In this document: in pieces, positions 9,278 through 19,863 of the stretch | Layout of the letters: each line of letters begins with the position of its first letter | Numbering within the stretch: the first letter of the stretch is position 1 | Assembly (NCBI GenBank): GCA_039105265.1 | Contig: JAPFFF010000011.1 | Location: 4,774,001-4,838,000, forward strand | DNA length: 64,000 nucleotides | Reading direction: 5' to 3' | DNA from: Tritrichomonas musculus | Taxonomy: Eukaryota > Parabasalia > Tritrichomonadida > Tritrichomonadidae | Program-made: the position numbers and the translations under genes | Notes under the pieces: model-generated | Databases searched by the model: none | Told to the model about the DNA's origin: nothing | Seen by the model: only the letters and a program-made list of their open reading frames with translations

Positions 9278-9760
9278 TTGTATTTTTCTTGTAAAGAAAT
9301 GACCGTATTAACAGAACTCTTCATAATGAATGACATGGACAAGTTGAAGTATGAACTCGCTCGACTTGTCGAATCGACAGACTATAAGACAGTTAATACA
9401 TTGTTTCGTCGTAATCCTAACACATGGAAGTTTAATACTCGTGAAATTAATGAAAATAATATTGTTTTTGTGTGGAAAATGTGTGAGTTTAATTACATCG
9501 AACATTCTGTTTAGTCGTAATCCAAATACCAGTAAGTTCGATACTGGAACACTTAATGAAGATATACTACAAGAGACAAAGCGATTCACCAAACGTAATG
9601 GTAAACCCTGTTGTGTATCTAGAACCGTTACACAAAAGAATACTGAACCAGAACAGAATGATGCATATATATTCAAATCCAGATATTACGATCCAAACAC
9701 TAAATCGTTTGGATATGTTACTAGAATATGATCCTAAAACGATTAAATGATGAAGCTAAT
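9278..9760 (+). pseudogene. Relic with repeated RNPNT-type motif
   Basis: Two related 60-base units (9401-9460 and 9506-9565) encode RRNPNTWKFNTREINEN and SRNPNTSKFDTGTLNED, and a third, weaker one follows (near SNPDITIQTLNRLDMLLEYDP). The repeated Asn-Pro-Asn pattern resembles short leucine-poor repeats seen in proteins of giant DNA viruses and trichomonad virus-like islands. The locus is broken and I assign no function. It may belong to the same old insertion as the helicase relic. Confidence 0.35.
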
Positions 9761-9899
9761 ACACAGATCACAGATCATACACATACATACATTAAGGAAT
9801 CCTTATTATCTATTTGTTTTGCTTTCAATTTTGCTTGATTTTTTTTTCCCGAAAATCATTTTCTAACCCTTTCTCACCTTCTCCTACCCTTCTTAATTT

Positions 9900-10400
9900 T
9901 TCATCAAGTGTTATTTACTTTGGCTCAGAATCTGATTCATAATCAGAATAATAATCGTCATCACTCGATATTTTTTCTTAATAACATAAAAATTATTATT
10001 CAGTCTCTTCTTTATCTTCTTCATCTTCTTTTGTAGGCTTCTTTTTGCATTCTCATCAGATTTAAATCCATTTGCCGCTTCTCTAATATCATATGCTAAT
10101 ATTTTAGTAATATCTTCCCTAAAATGTTCTTAGCCATCTAATTCACCTGCTTTGCTTTCATCAATTATATTACCACCAATTATTTGATATTCAAGCTGGA
10201 TGTTCTTTTTATTTATGAATTTTTCTTGTTCTTTTCTGTTTCACTTACATATTTCTTATACAATTACTTTAACACCATTTCTTCCCAAACAATAGGATAA
10301 GCTTTATTTAATAATCCCAATTTTTCGACATGAATTAAATCGGCAAAATCAATTTCTGTTAAATCTTGTTCTGTTGATTTAAAGAGGAAAAGATAATAAT
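9900..10400 (-). pseudogene. Decayed minus-strand coding relic, unidentified
   Basis: The minus strand contains protein-like pieces such as QDLTEIDFADLIHVEKLG (near 10380-10310) and REDITKILAYDIREAANG (near 10120-10065), followed by a lysine/glutamate-rich end. It is broken in several places. It lies between virus-like relics and the first host gene and might derive from a Maverick or similar element. No family is recognised. Confidence 0.3.
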
Positions 10401-10754
10401 CAAAATGCTAGTGCTCTTTTGGTTCAAGAAATGAATGAAATCTCTTCAAAACCAAGTGTCACACTTTGAATGTATTGAACCATTTATTTTATACTGATGA
10501 TCTAATCTTCAATTAATACAACTTTTTTTCTAATCTCAAATTTCTGTTTATTTTCAATTTACATAAACCTCATTGAATTTTTTGTAAGGAAAATATACTC
10601 TCTATGAAAATAAAAATCTTTTTATTTAAAATAAGCAATTATGTTTTTTTCAAATTACTATATATTAGTCATATACGAAAAGTAAAAACTTTTTAAGGTT
10701 AAAATCTTGATATCATAATAAAAAAGCATAAAAACTTTTGTATTAAATTTGCAT
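10401..10754. other. Intergenic, AT-rich
   Basis: This is the boundary between the relic zone and the host gene island. No gene, repeat end or RNA is seen. Confidence 0.4.
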
Positions 10755-12143
10755 ATGAATGAAAATGAAGAAATTGAATTTTCTCAGGATATTCGCAAAA
10801 TAAGAGATGTTCCTTTTGAAAAATATGAAAAAGATTTTACTTTTATTGTTGATGGCAAGAAATATCATACAAGTAGAATAGTTGCTGACCTTTTATCACC
10901 AATTATTCAAAGATATCATTTCGCCGACGAAACAATTAATAGTTTTTATATTAATACCCAAGAAAAAGATCCAGATTTTGATTTTTCTCAAATTCTTTCA
11001 TTTGCACAATTCCAACCTATAAAAATTAAACTTAAAAAGATTCAAACATTTATTGAAATTTTCACGAAGCTTAATAATCAAAAAGAATTAATCAAATTTT
11101 TATTATACGATGATTCTAAAATTAATGATTCAAATGTTTTTGAACGTATTATAAAAAAGCAATGTTTAATTGCAAATCTAGATCATAATATTACTAATAT
11201 ACAAAATAGTTATCAAGACATGATTGATTTTAAACTTTTTCAAAATGAGATAGATTATATCTCTACAAATTTCTGTGATATTGACAAAAGTAAAATTTTA
11301 AAACTTGATAAAAACTTAATTGAGCTTATCATTCACAATGAAAAACTCCAACTTAAAGATGAAGATTCTTTATTACAATTTTTAATAGATATATATGCAA
11401 AAGATCATCAACAATCATATTTATTTGAGTATGTTGAATTTTTGAATGTTAGTCAGGAAGGGCTTTTAGCTTTTTTCAATATATTTGATGTTTGCGATAT
11501 TAATTTGAAAATATGGAATTCATTATTTGAACGAATTTTCCAATCAAAAAACCAAGATGATGATCATTATTGCAAGCTTAGATCAAAAAGATATAAAAAA
11601 AATTTAATCATACATTCCTTCCCATATTTTGAAGGAAATGAGTTTAATGGAATTATAAAATATTTAACTAACAAAACCGGTGGTAACATTCATGACAATG
11701 GGACAATTAATGTATCATCGAATTCTATTTATGGATCCAAAAGCCATCCAAAAAATTTATTAAATTTTAATGATAGTACATCTTATCATTCTAATGACCA
11801 AAGCAATGTTTGGATCTGCTTTGATTTTAAGAACATGGAGGTTGAAATTGATCACTATACAATAGAATCATATTATTGCCCTGCTAATTATGGTGGCCAT
11901 ATTAAAAACTGGGTTATTGAAATATCAAATGATGGAGAAAGCTGGACACAGATTGATAACCGCTCCAATTGCTTAGATTTAAATGGAAATCGAAAAATTG
12001 CCACGTTTGATGTGATTCCAAATGGTTATTCAAGATATGTTCGTTTTTATCATTCAGGAACATGCTGGGATGATTATAAGACAAATAATTGCACGATCTT
12101 TTTCCTTTCTATTGAATTCTATGGTAACCTGAAATTTATTTAG
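10755..12143 (+). CDS. BTB-like protein with C-terminal F5/8 type C (discoidin) domain (462 aa)
   Basis: The start is set at ATG 10755 (MNENEEIEFSQD). The N-terminus has a BTB/POZ-like segment (YEKDFTFIVDGKKYHTSRIVADLLSPII, about residues 25-55). A helical middle of BACK type follows (about 100-270). The C-terminal 150 residues form an F5/8 type C domain: KNLLNFNDSTSYHSND, the strand VWICFDFKNMEVEIDHYTI, the turn NWVIEISNDGESWTQID and the closing RYVRFYHSG...FFLSIEFYG. Trichomonads carry large families with exactly this BTB-plus-discoidin layout. There is no signal peptide, so it is probably cytosolic; the ligand is unknown and may be a protein or a glycan. The gene is convergent with the TBC gene, 136 bases apart. 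Confidence 0.75.
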   Translation: MNENEEIEFSQDIRKIRDVPFEKYEKDFTFIVDGKKYHTSRIVADLLSPIIQRYHFADETINSFYINTQEKDPDFDFSQILSFAQFQPIKIKLKKIQTFIEIFTKLNNQKELIKFLLYDDSKINDSNVFERIIKKQCLIANLDHNITNIQNSYQDMIDFKLFQNEIDYISTNFCDIDKSKILKLDKNLIELIIHNEKLQLKDEDSLLQFLIDIYAKDHQQSYLFEYVEFLNVSQEGLLAFFNIFDVCDINLKIWNSLFERIFQSKNQDDDHYCKLRSKRYKKNLIIHSFPYFEGNEFNGIIKYLTNKTGGNIHDNGTINVSSNSIYGSKSHPKNLLNFNDSTSYHSNDQSNVWICFDFKNMEVEIDHYTIESYYCPANYGGHIKNWVIEISNDGESWTQIDNRSNCLDLNGNRKIATFDVIPNGYSRYVRFYHSGTCWDDYKTNNCTIFFLSIEFYGNLKFI

Positions 12144-12279
12144 TTTTTTTGAAGGATGGGGGTAGTTATATATAAAATGAAATTTATTAATAACATTGAT
12201 TTTTGCAAAAAATGCTTTAAAAACAAAAGATTCAGTAACATATTTTTGTAGAATAACATAGCTTTAAGGTTAAAAAGCA

Positions 12280-13434
12280 TCAACCTCTCACAACAATTTC
12301 TTCGATATCAATATTTTTCTCAAAAACAAAGGATTGAGCAAGAATCATTTCAACCCTTTCATCTGTCCAAAAATCCTGATGAATGGTTTGTATTGTCTCA
12401 ATAAATTCAGCTTTTGGTAAATTAATTAGCATTGGAGTAAGTAATTTCATCATTGCTGCACATACATAAACAAGTTTTGAAGGAATTTTTGATGAATCAC
12501 TTACAAATAAATCCCAAATTCTGAAAAGTTGTTGCAATTTGAATTCTCTTACAACGAGACAGTTAAACCAACGAATCGTGAAATTTATATAATTTATATG
12601 CTCTTTTTTAATCCAATTACTCAAATCTGGAGATGTGGAAGAAACCACTTTATCAAGATTTTTAATCATGCGGTGGATTCCAGGTTGATCACGAGTATAA
12701 ACATCTTGAATACCATCCATTAATCTGGAAAAACACCAAAAACAATCGGCTTCGATGCTATTTAAAGATTCATCATCAATTAGATCAATATTATCCAATT
12801 GATAAAAACTATTTAAAGATACAGTAGGATAAAAGGGTAAAATGAAACATATAAAAAACGGTAAAAGAACATCATTCATACCTTGGACATATCCAGATGC
12901 AGGATGGCGAACTGCCCAAATAAATAATACACTTGTAAAAAGCTTTGAGACCCTTTGGTCATGTAAGATCAAAATTGGCGTTCTAGGTATATCAACACTA
13001 ATTTGATTAAGAGTTAATCGCTCAACTGATGTCCATAAAGATTGTTGATTAAATAATCTTGTTTTACAATTAAAATAATCTGCTCTTTTATGATGTAAAA
13101 CAGTTTCTGTTTGTTCTATATTTGTTGGCTCATAATCTAGTAAAAGACGCCAGCAACGACTTTTATAATTTAATGGGATTCCAACCCATGCGATATCACG
13201 TAGCTTATCAAGACAAATAACAGTTTTAGAAGAAAGTATTGATGCAAATTTTTGAATTGTTTTTTCACGATTTTTTTTGCGATGAATTTTTAAAGGCAAC
13301 GGCTCGGTAATTTGAACATATGCGAGCGATGGAAGCAAATTTTGACCATTTTTGGATGAACTTTGGTTTAAGGTCTCTTTATCTTTGTTGGAACTTCTGA
13401 ATCTGCTAAAAAAATCGAGAAATTTTAAATTCAT
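12280..13434 (-). CDS. TBC1D22: Rab GTPase-activating protein, TBC1D22/Gyp1 type (384 aa)
   Basis: A TBC-domain GAP that speeds GTP hydrolysis by Rab1/Rab33-like GTPases at the Golgi in other eukaryotes. The domain spans about residues 78-370. The arginine finger lies in the IxxDxxR motif ISVDIPRTP (R151) and the glutamine finger in YVQGMNDVL (Q184). Segments typical of the Gyp1/TBC1D22 subfamily are present: LFIWAVRHPASGYVQG, IEADCFWCFSRLMDGIQDVYT, QPGIHRMIKNL, FRIWDLFVSD and YVCAAM. The start ATG 13434 follows an initiator-like TCATTTAA directly upstream. Both catalytic fingers are intact, so it should be active. It is divergent from the gene at 13918. Confidence 0.88.
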   Translation of the reverse strand: MNLKFLDFFSRFRSSNKDKETLNQSSSKNGQNLLPSLAYVQITEPLPLKIHRKKNREKTIQKFASILSSKTVICLDKLRDIAWVGIPLNYKSRCWRLLLDYEPTNIEQTETVLHHKRADYFNCKTRLFNQQSLWTSVERLTLNQISVDIPRTPILILHDQRVSKLFTSVLFIWAVRHPASGYVQGMNDVLLPFFICFILPFYPTVSLNSFYQLDNIDLIDDESLNSIEADCFWCFSRLMDGIQDVYTRDQPGIHRMIKNLDKVVSSTSPDLSNWIKKEHINYINFTIRWFNCLVVREFKLQQLFRIWDLFVSDSSKIPSKLVYVCAAMMKLLTPMLINLPKAEFIETIQTIHQDFWTDERVEMILAQSFVFEKNIDIEEIVVRG

Positions 13435-13917
13435 TTAAATGATTTTAATTGAATAAAAATTTATTCAAAATTGAATTACTAACGTTTATCAAATATCAAT
13501 AAAGTTTTGGAATTGATGCATGAATTTGATTATTTTAAAACATATTACATAATTCAATAAACAGAAAAGAATTAAAATTATCTACGATTATTATAAAACC
13601 CAATATCAATACATTAAAGATGCTATTTTATTATTAACTGGCAAAACTAGCAAACGTTCATCTTTTGCAATTGATATTGATGCAAAAACAAATAGAAAAG
13701 TCACAAATAAAAGTATATTTATATATAATATCTTAAAAATAGCGAATGCATTCATGTGAATATTAAAAATTGATAAGCATTTATGCATAGTAAGATTTGT
13801 ATTTTTTTAATAAATGCGTAACATTTGTATTTTACTATAGATTAAAATTATGAATGTATTTGGTCAGAATTTTAATTCGTTAATTATACAAAATCAAGTT
13901 TAATATAAGAAATTATC
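13435..13917. other. Divergent intergenic region
   Basis: 483 bases between two divergently transcribed genes. It is AT-rich, with an initiator-like TCATTTAA next to the minus-strand start. Nothing else is recognised. Confidence 0.4.
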
Positions 13918-14565
13918 ATGAATAAAGAAACACTCAGAGCTAATAAACAAAAGGCTCTGATACAAGATACATTACGTGCAGCATTTAGAGGGACTGATGG
14001 GGAAACTCCAGTTCTCCATCCTTTTGTTTTTGCAGTTCAATCTTTAAGAAGAGAGATCGAATTTATGGAGCCATTTACAAACCCAGAAATGAAAGCAATA
14101 TTTGCTCAAGCTGAACCAGCCTATAATTCAGCGCAACAAGTTCTTGCTGATTCAGAAGATATGATATTTGGAGATAATGAAGTTTCACCAGATGCTGACC
14201 AACAACTTTTAATGGTTGAATATCATCTTAATATTCTCAAAGTCCACAGACTTTTGTTCACTCGTCAAGTCGAAGGCTATTCTTTAATTCCACCCGCGAC
14301 GCCAAGCTTACAAAAGCAAGTTATACGAACATATGAAGCACTTGGGCAACTATCAAACGTTCTTTCGAGTAATTCTAAAGTACCAAAACCACCAGCATTA
14401 AAAAAAACTGATACCTATAAATCTAGAAAAGTTATTTCCAGAAATTCGGCAACTGATAAAGAGCCTCCTTTAGATCTTCCTAATAGAGTATCACCATTTA
14501 TCACAGACGGAAGCAAAAAATCGACAGTTTCAATTGATGGAGTGCTCTGGCCAAGGTATGTATGA
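13918..14565 (+). CDS. Hypothetical protein, largely helical (215 aa)
   Basis: ATG 13918 in the context TATCATG. The product has a predicted helical core (about residues 1-150) with LRREIEFMEPFTNPEMKAIF, a helix-rich DQQLLMVEYHLNILKVHRLLF, and a short conserved-looking LIPPATPSLQKQVIRTYEALGQL, followed by a basic, serine-rich tail (about 155-215). No known domain is recognised. The codon usage and length of the open frame support a real gene. A GTATGT sits across the last codons (14555-14560); see the rejected items. It lies head-to-head with the TBC gene. Confidence 0.6.
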   Translation: MNKETLRANKQKALIQDTLRAAFRGTDGETPVLHPFVFAVQSLRREIEFMEPFTNPEMKAIFAQAEPAYNSAQQVLADSEDMIFGDNEVSPDADQQLLMVEYHLNILKVHRLLFTRQVEGYSLIPPATPSLQKQVIRTYEALGQLSNVLSSNSKVPKPPALKKTDTYKSRKVISRNSATDKEPPLDLPNRVSPFITDGSKKSTVSIDGVLWPRYV

Positions 14566-15293
14566 TTTCTCGCAATAATTTTCCTTTTAATTCCCAATTT
14601 ATCAACCTTATTTTAATTGCTTGGTTTAGTAATAATACATAAATTTTGTATTTTCCAGCCATTCATTTTAAGTGCAAGTTAGTTAGAAAATTAGTCTTAA
14701 ACCACTTAATTGTGCCAATAATAGAAGTGGTTCAAATTTTCACTTATCCTTATTATCATAATAGCAGTAACATAAATAATATACTGAATATAAAAATAAA
14801 AATCATTCAATTAGTGATTTTTTTAATCTAGATGCACCAACTGTTCAGTACTGTTTATGACTTTTTAAAATATGCAGTCATGTTTTCATTCGATGATTTC
14901 TCAATTAATATAATTTTCAATTAGTTACTATAAAATTAAAAGTAAAAATGTATCTTTACATCTGGAATGCTTTTTTTAACTATTTTTTTTTTTTTGTGTA
15001 ATTAGTAAGTTTCGTCTGAAATGCTTTTTTAAATTATTAAATGAACAAGAATCAAAATATATTTAAAAACAAATTAATATACTAGTTTATGTGCTAGCCT
15101 TTTTTTTGTGAATTATAATAGAAAAGAATCAGAAAAAAATAATGATATTATCATCTGCTTAAAGAATAATTCCTAAAATTTATTGGTTTTGAGGATAATG
15201 CTTACTTCAATTTAAATCAAACTTTATTGTACATTTTATTTTGAATTACTTAAGATATTTTCTTCGATATAAACAATGAAAAAAAAAAATTAA
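14566..15293. other. Intergenic, AT-rich
   Basis: 728 bases with long T-runs and no convincing open frame, RNA gene or transposon end. Confidence 0.4.
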
Positions 15294-16517
15294 ATGATTT
15301 ATCTTATTCCATTACTTGTTGCGTTTTCATATCAGTTTAATTTTTGCAAACCGAATTTCAATCTTGAACCACAACCTGACGGATATTTTTTGATTCACTC
15401 AATAATTATATTTAAACATGGACACCATGCGCCAATAGATAAAATTCCCGAAAAAGAGATTATATGGAATTGTAGCTCCGATAACTATTTATTTCCTGGT
15501 GGAAATCCTCTCAACGACGATTTAGTATTTACTCCCCAATTCAAAATAAAACCAATTCCAGAACAGAGCTTCCTTTTGGGAAGTTGTAGAGCTGGCGAAC
15601 TTCTTGAAGAAGGAATTTCACAGATCGTTAATTTAGCAGATTTCCTAAAGCAAAAAGTTTACTCATCTTTTATTCCCTCTAAGTTTAACAGACGCTTTAT
15701 TTCTTTTCGATCAACTTATACAAATCGATGTATGGCATCAATTCAAGTTTTAGCTCACCATTTGTTTCCAGGTATTGATCCAATCGACGTTTTTGTTGCA
15801 AACGAAGAGCTAGAATCGTTAATACCAAATACTTACTTATGCCCTACTCTTAACTCTATTTATGAATCAGTAAACCAGAAAAATACAACTTTCATGAAAA
15901 AGTTATCTGAATATCACAAAAAATTGAAAAAAATTAAGGATGAGAGCCAAATTACAGCCGTTCCACACTGGTTGAGGATGGCGGAATATCTTTCTACACT
16001 AAAATGCTCAAATATTTCTTATCCAGGAACCTTCACAGACAATTTTTTGCAACAATCATCCAATATTCTTTTAGACTTTTTTAACGAAGTAACTAATTAT
16101 TCTACAAATCCAAATGGAATAAAATACTGTTCAGGAATTCTTTTTTCTGAAATATATCTCGGAATGAGAGATTTTTTGTCTGGACGGACTGATACAAAGG
16201 TAATATTCATTTGTGGTCATACATTAACGTTTATTTCTCTTATGTCATCATTAAATTTAACTTTAGAGTGGATACCTTGCGCATCTTATCTATCTTTTGA
16301 CCTTTTAGTTAAAAACGAATCAAATAAATTAAATTCACAAATGATCGTTTTAGTGCATCTAAATGGAAGAAAAGTGGCTCAATTCGATTTCAAAGAATTT
16401 GAAAAGAAAGCTCTTGAACTTCGTCCGACAGAGAAAGAATGCAATATAACATATCCATTTATTGAAAAAGATAAGAAGAGCCAATCAACCAAATTTCTTT
16501 TAATGTCATTCTCATGA
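15294..16517 (+). CDS. Histidine acid phosphatase family protein, probably secreted, catalytic motif altered (407 aa)
   Basis: ATG 15294 leads into a hydrophobic signal peptide (LIPLLVAFSYQF, residues 3-14). The fold markers of the branch-2 histidine phosphatase family are visible: the region of the catalytic RHG motif reads KHGHHAP (residues 41-47); the phosphate-contacting segment reads SFRSTYTNRCMASIQ (about 142-156); and the late catalytic HD region reads CGHTLTF (about 307-313). In active enzymes these are RHGxRxP and HD. Here the first arginine is lysine, the second is histidine and HD is HT, so activity may be changed or lost. Family members in trichomonads are lysosomal or cell-surface enzymes. 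It could be a pseudoenzyme with a binding role. Confidence 0.8.
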   Translation: MIYLIPLLVAFSYQFNFCKPNFNLEPQPDGYFLIHSIIIFKHGHHAPIDKIPEKEIIWNCSSDNYLFPGGNPLNDDLVFTPQFKIKPIPEQSFLLGSCRAGELLEEGISQIVNLADFLKQKVYSSFIPSKFNRRFISFRSTYTNRCMASIQVLAHHLFPGIDPIDVFVANEELESLIPNTYLCPTLNSIYESVNQKNTTFMKKLSEYHKKLKKIKDESQITAVPHWLRMAEYLSTLKCSNISYPGTFTDNFLQQSSNILLDFFNEVTNYSTNPNGIKYCSGILFSEIYLGMRDFLSGRTDTKVIFICGHTLTFISLMSSLNLTLEWIPCASYLSFDLLVKNESNKLNSQMIVLVHLNGRKVAQFDFKEFEKKALELRPTEKECNITYPFIEKDKKSQSTKFLLMSFS

Positions 16518-16956
16518 CTAACTCCTCCTTTATCTTATCTTATTATTTTTCATAAATTCTTCGATAATAACAGAAAAACTATCTCCGAGATCAAGGCAGT
16601 TATACTAAAGGCAGTTCTTGATCGTACGACTTTTCTTTTTTGAATGGAGATAACACAAACTAAGTTGACTGCCAAATACATTTTTGTATTTAATTTTAAT
16701 AAAATATAGAGTATTAAACTTGAAATATATTTAGAGAGAAAATTACAAATAATCCATAATGATTTATGATGCTTTGTAATTATTCTATACCTTGAATTAT
16801 ATTATAATATTATTATTTTTTATACATATATATGTAAAATACTAATCTGATGTAACAATACTTTTTAGGGATAAAATGAATAGAATCATGTAAGATTAGT
16901 TGTACATAAAAAATATTTATTGATAGCAACAAAATTAATTAATTAACTCATATATT
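16518..16956. other. Intergenic (convergent 3' ends)
   Basis: 439 bases between convergent genes. It has a short direct repeat AAGGCAGTT (16590s and 16608-16616), and otherwise AT-rich filler. Confidence 0.4.
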
Positions 16957-17664
16957 CTAAAAAGGCATCGGATCATCATTGTCATTTAAAAGATCAGCAA
17001 GAAACTTTGCTCCAGCGCCTGTAGCTTGAACAGCTGGCGTTTCTGAATTTGGATCAAGAGTTTTCTTCCTTGATGGCAACTTTGATCTTTTTGGCGTTTG
17101 CTTATTTGAAGGAGACCTTTTTTTATCTTCTTCAGGGTTTTGAGGTGCTGCCTTTTCTTGCTTTTCTGGTTCTTGTCCCATTCTTGCCATTTGAAGTTCA
17201 GCGTAACCTTTTTGTCGAGCTGGTGATTCTTTCGTTCCTGCATCATTATCATTATCTGATTTCTCACCTTCATCTTCAATTTCATTTTTTTTAGGAGTAT
17301 CTGGCTTTGGATCTTTAATTCGACGAATGGTTCGATTTATCTTTTTTAATTCAGCATTTATAAAAATTTCATGTTGGTCTAATTCAAGATCTGTGCATTT
17401 TGCATCGTTTTCAACTCTTTTTACATAATCAGCTACTTCACTTTCCGAAAATCCATCCATAATCATTGATTCTGTGAGTTCAAATAGATATGTATTTGTA
17501 ACATTTTGTTTTGATTGTCCAGGTGGAGATGCTGGACTCAATGGTTCTAATTCTGGCTTTTTAGTATTTCGCTTTTTTGATATATTCTGAGCATGAAGAA
17601 CTTTTTTGTTCATTATCATGAGCTTTTGTTTGGCTCTCTCGAGCCTTTCTTGCTCTGTTGTCAT
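16957..17664 (-). CDS. Hypothetical charged protein (235 aa)
   Basis: ATG 17664. The product starts with a basic helix (EQERLERAKQKLMIMNKK), a proline-rich patch (SPASPPGQ, about 43-51) and a small folded-looking segment (TYLFELTESMIMDGFSESEV, about 58-77, then DYVKRVENDAK), followed by a long disordered charged tail rich in K, E, D and P, ending NDNDDPMPF. The DGFSESEV stretch is loosely like a UBA-type helix turn, but I would not call it. No family is recognised. Cytosolic or nuclear location is likely from composition. Confidence 0.55.
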   Translation of the reverse strand: MTTEQERLERAKQKLMIMNKKVLHAQNISKKRNTKKPELEPLSPASPPGQSKQNVTNTYLFELTESMIMDGFSESEVADYVKRVENDAKCTDLELDQHEIFINAELKKINRTIRRIKDPKPDTPKKNEIEDEGEKSDNDNDAGTKESPARQKGYAELQMARMGQEPEKQEKAAPQNPEEDKKRSPSNKQTPKRSKLPSRKKTLDPNSETPAVQATGAGAKFLADLLNDNDDPMPF

Positions 17665-19358
17665 TTGATAATCTTAAAAATTTTTAACTTATATTTGAAA
17701 AAAAAAAATCGTTATTAATTAAATTTTTGAATTTGAATTTTATTCTCATTTTATGCATAATATTTGATTTAAAATATTCCATATATTTTTGAAATAATGA
17801 AAGGATTTCCTCATAAAATATTCCGAAATTGTATTTAATAAATTCAATCTTACAATCGTTTGAAGAAATTGATTAAGATCATCTGTTTTTCTTATATTCA
17901 TTGGTGAAAATATTTTTTTAAAGGAAAACTATATGTTCCTCCAAAAATATTGTCAAAGTATGATACTTTAAGGATGAACTCGGATTTCAAACTTTTTGAA
18001 TACTTATTCAATTTTTTCCTTTCAATTTTTGATAAGTCTAATAAAAAAATGATTTGTTTTATTACATTCTAATAATCCTTTTCTTTTCATGTTTTGGGAA
18101 TATATAGGAAATATTCTGAATTTTATTTTTATGCAAAGACCATTTACAATTATGAAAAAAAAAATTATTGATAATATGCAATATTTGGATGACCATATTA
18201 AGCAATGTTTACTTAAAACAAATTCGAATAATAATAATATTATCATGTGTGAACAAAATATACCACACTTGATATTAAATATTGTGCTTAAATAGAGTTT
18301 TATTCTCATTTTTTTAGGCTCAGCAGCCAACAAAAACTTTTTATCTAGTGGAAGTTGTGAAGTGAAAATTGCTGTATAGAAACTTCTGTATATTTTACGT
18401 AGGGATGTTCTATTCAATTTTAGTAATTTTGAATACATTTCTTAAAAAACGTGGTTGAATAAGGTAGACTCGTGAAAAAACTTGGATGACCTCCTATGAA
18501 AGGTTTTATAAAAAGATTTAACTGTAAATATCTTTTTTTTCGATAATAAAATGCATTTACATATATGATACTTGGCTTTATTTCTTGAGGAAAAATAAAT
18601 GTATCTGATAATTTGGAAAAAAGTTGTTTTTTATAATTGTCTTGGTAATAACATCATATAAAAGTGTAAAATCGTGACTAGTCGCTGTTTTGTAATGTTC
18701 AATAAAATAAAAACAAGAAAAAAGATAAAATAATTTTTGTTCATAAAATTATAAATAAACGTTCTTTTTATGATTGAATCATTCAAAAGTTATTATAAAA
18801 GATTTTGTTAATTGAAATTTGAGAGATAATCCCGATAAGAGTGAAAACTTTGGTAAACAAAAATATTTATCAATATAAATGTTTTTCTCAATATTTATCT
18901 ATTACACTTGTTCATTATTTGTTTTAATAATAATTTTTAATTTAATATTTAATTATATAAGCATTTAACTGGTTTATATTGGAAACAAAAATTCTATGCT
19001 TTATTTGAAAAAAATTAAAAAATAAAAATATATTTTTCTTCATGAAGAGAGGTGGAAAAGAATTTTGTTCATCAAATTATTATGATTTACTTGAACATCA
19101 AACAAGAAAATTGTCTGAATGTCAAATTTTTTTGTATATTTTCATTGATAATTTTAAGTTTATCTTGTTCGATTCGTACTTCCGTAAATTGATTGGAAAC
19201 AACAAGAATATTGCTTTTTCATTCAATTAGAGCCTTTCACTATTAAAACAATTTGCTGATAATTAATTCTTTTATGATTTTAAAATTTGAATGGATTGAA
19301 TGAATTAACAATTTTTTGTATGTGTTTTCACAAACCATATCCAAGATCATCCTTTATC
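17665..19358. other. Long AT-rich intergenic region
   Basis: 1.7 kb without a gene I can support. It contains the motif AACTTTTTGAA at 17990-18000 and short AT-rich open frames on both strands that look random. Confidence 0.4.
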
Positions 19359-19740
19359 TACCCTTTTCCCACATAATTTCGCACAAGGGTAATTATTAAA
19401 GAATAAAAGGGTAATTTTTTTTAAACCTAGTTTATAATTAGCATAAATGTATAATAGTATTTGGATTTTAAATTCAATATAAAGAGATTGTGCATTGAAA
19501 TTTAATGAATGAAGACATAATTAAATATCACGAAAATCGAGGTTAACGAATTTCGATGAAAATTTGTACAATCATTCTTTAATAAGGATATATAAACATA
19601 TTTCGTTTATATTTCACGATCTCAAGAACTTCCCCAAATAAATCTTTTTCTTGTAATATTATAAAAATAAACGTACTTTTTCTATATAAATTACCCTTTT
19701 ATAAAATTACCCTTGTGTGAAATTATGTGGGAGAAGGGTA
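19359..19740. mobile_element. MITE with TACCCTT ends (382 bp)
   Basis: The ends form a long inverted repeat of about 35 bp with two mismatches (TACCCTTTTCCCACATAATT... and its complement). The sequence AAGGGTA recurs at the inner edge of each arm and once more inside. There is no coding capacity. If the terminal TA on each side is the target duplication, the element is CCCTT...AAGGG flanked by TA, as for Tc1/mariner-type elements. This superfamily assignment is an inference. Confidence 0.7.
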
Positions 19741-19863
19741 TTGATATGAATTTAGAAAACTTTTTCACCAATTTGTTTAATATTTTCATTAGAATATCTT
19801 GAATAAAATCAATTATGATTTAATAATATATTTATTTAAATGAGAAAGCTATTTTGCCAAAAT

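Noticed and set aside
14555-14662. Possible intron: GTATGT across the last codons of the 13918-14565 gene, with TTTTCCAG downstream
   Set aside because: Splicing would add only three codons before a stop, and the 3' end lacks the ACTAACACACAG-type branch/acceptor element known from trichomonad introns.
18022-18438. Overlapping open frames on both strands (138 and 68 codons)
   Set aside because: AT-driven composition rich in I, F, K, N and no domain; neither strand looks coding.
19042-19230. 62-codon plus-strand open frame
   Set aside because: Short, AT-rich, no recognisable motif, no neighbour support.
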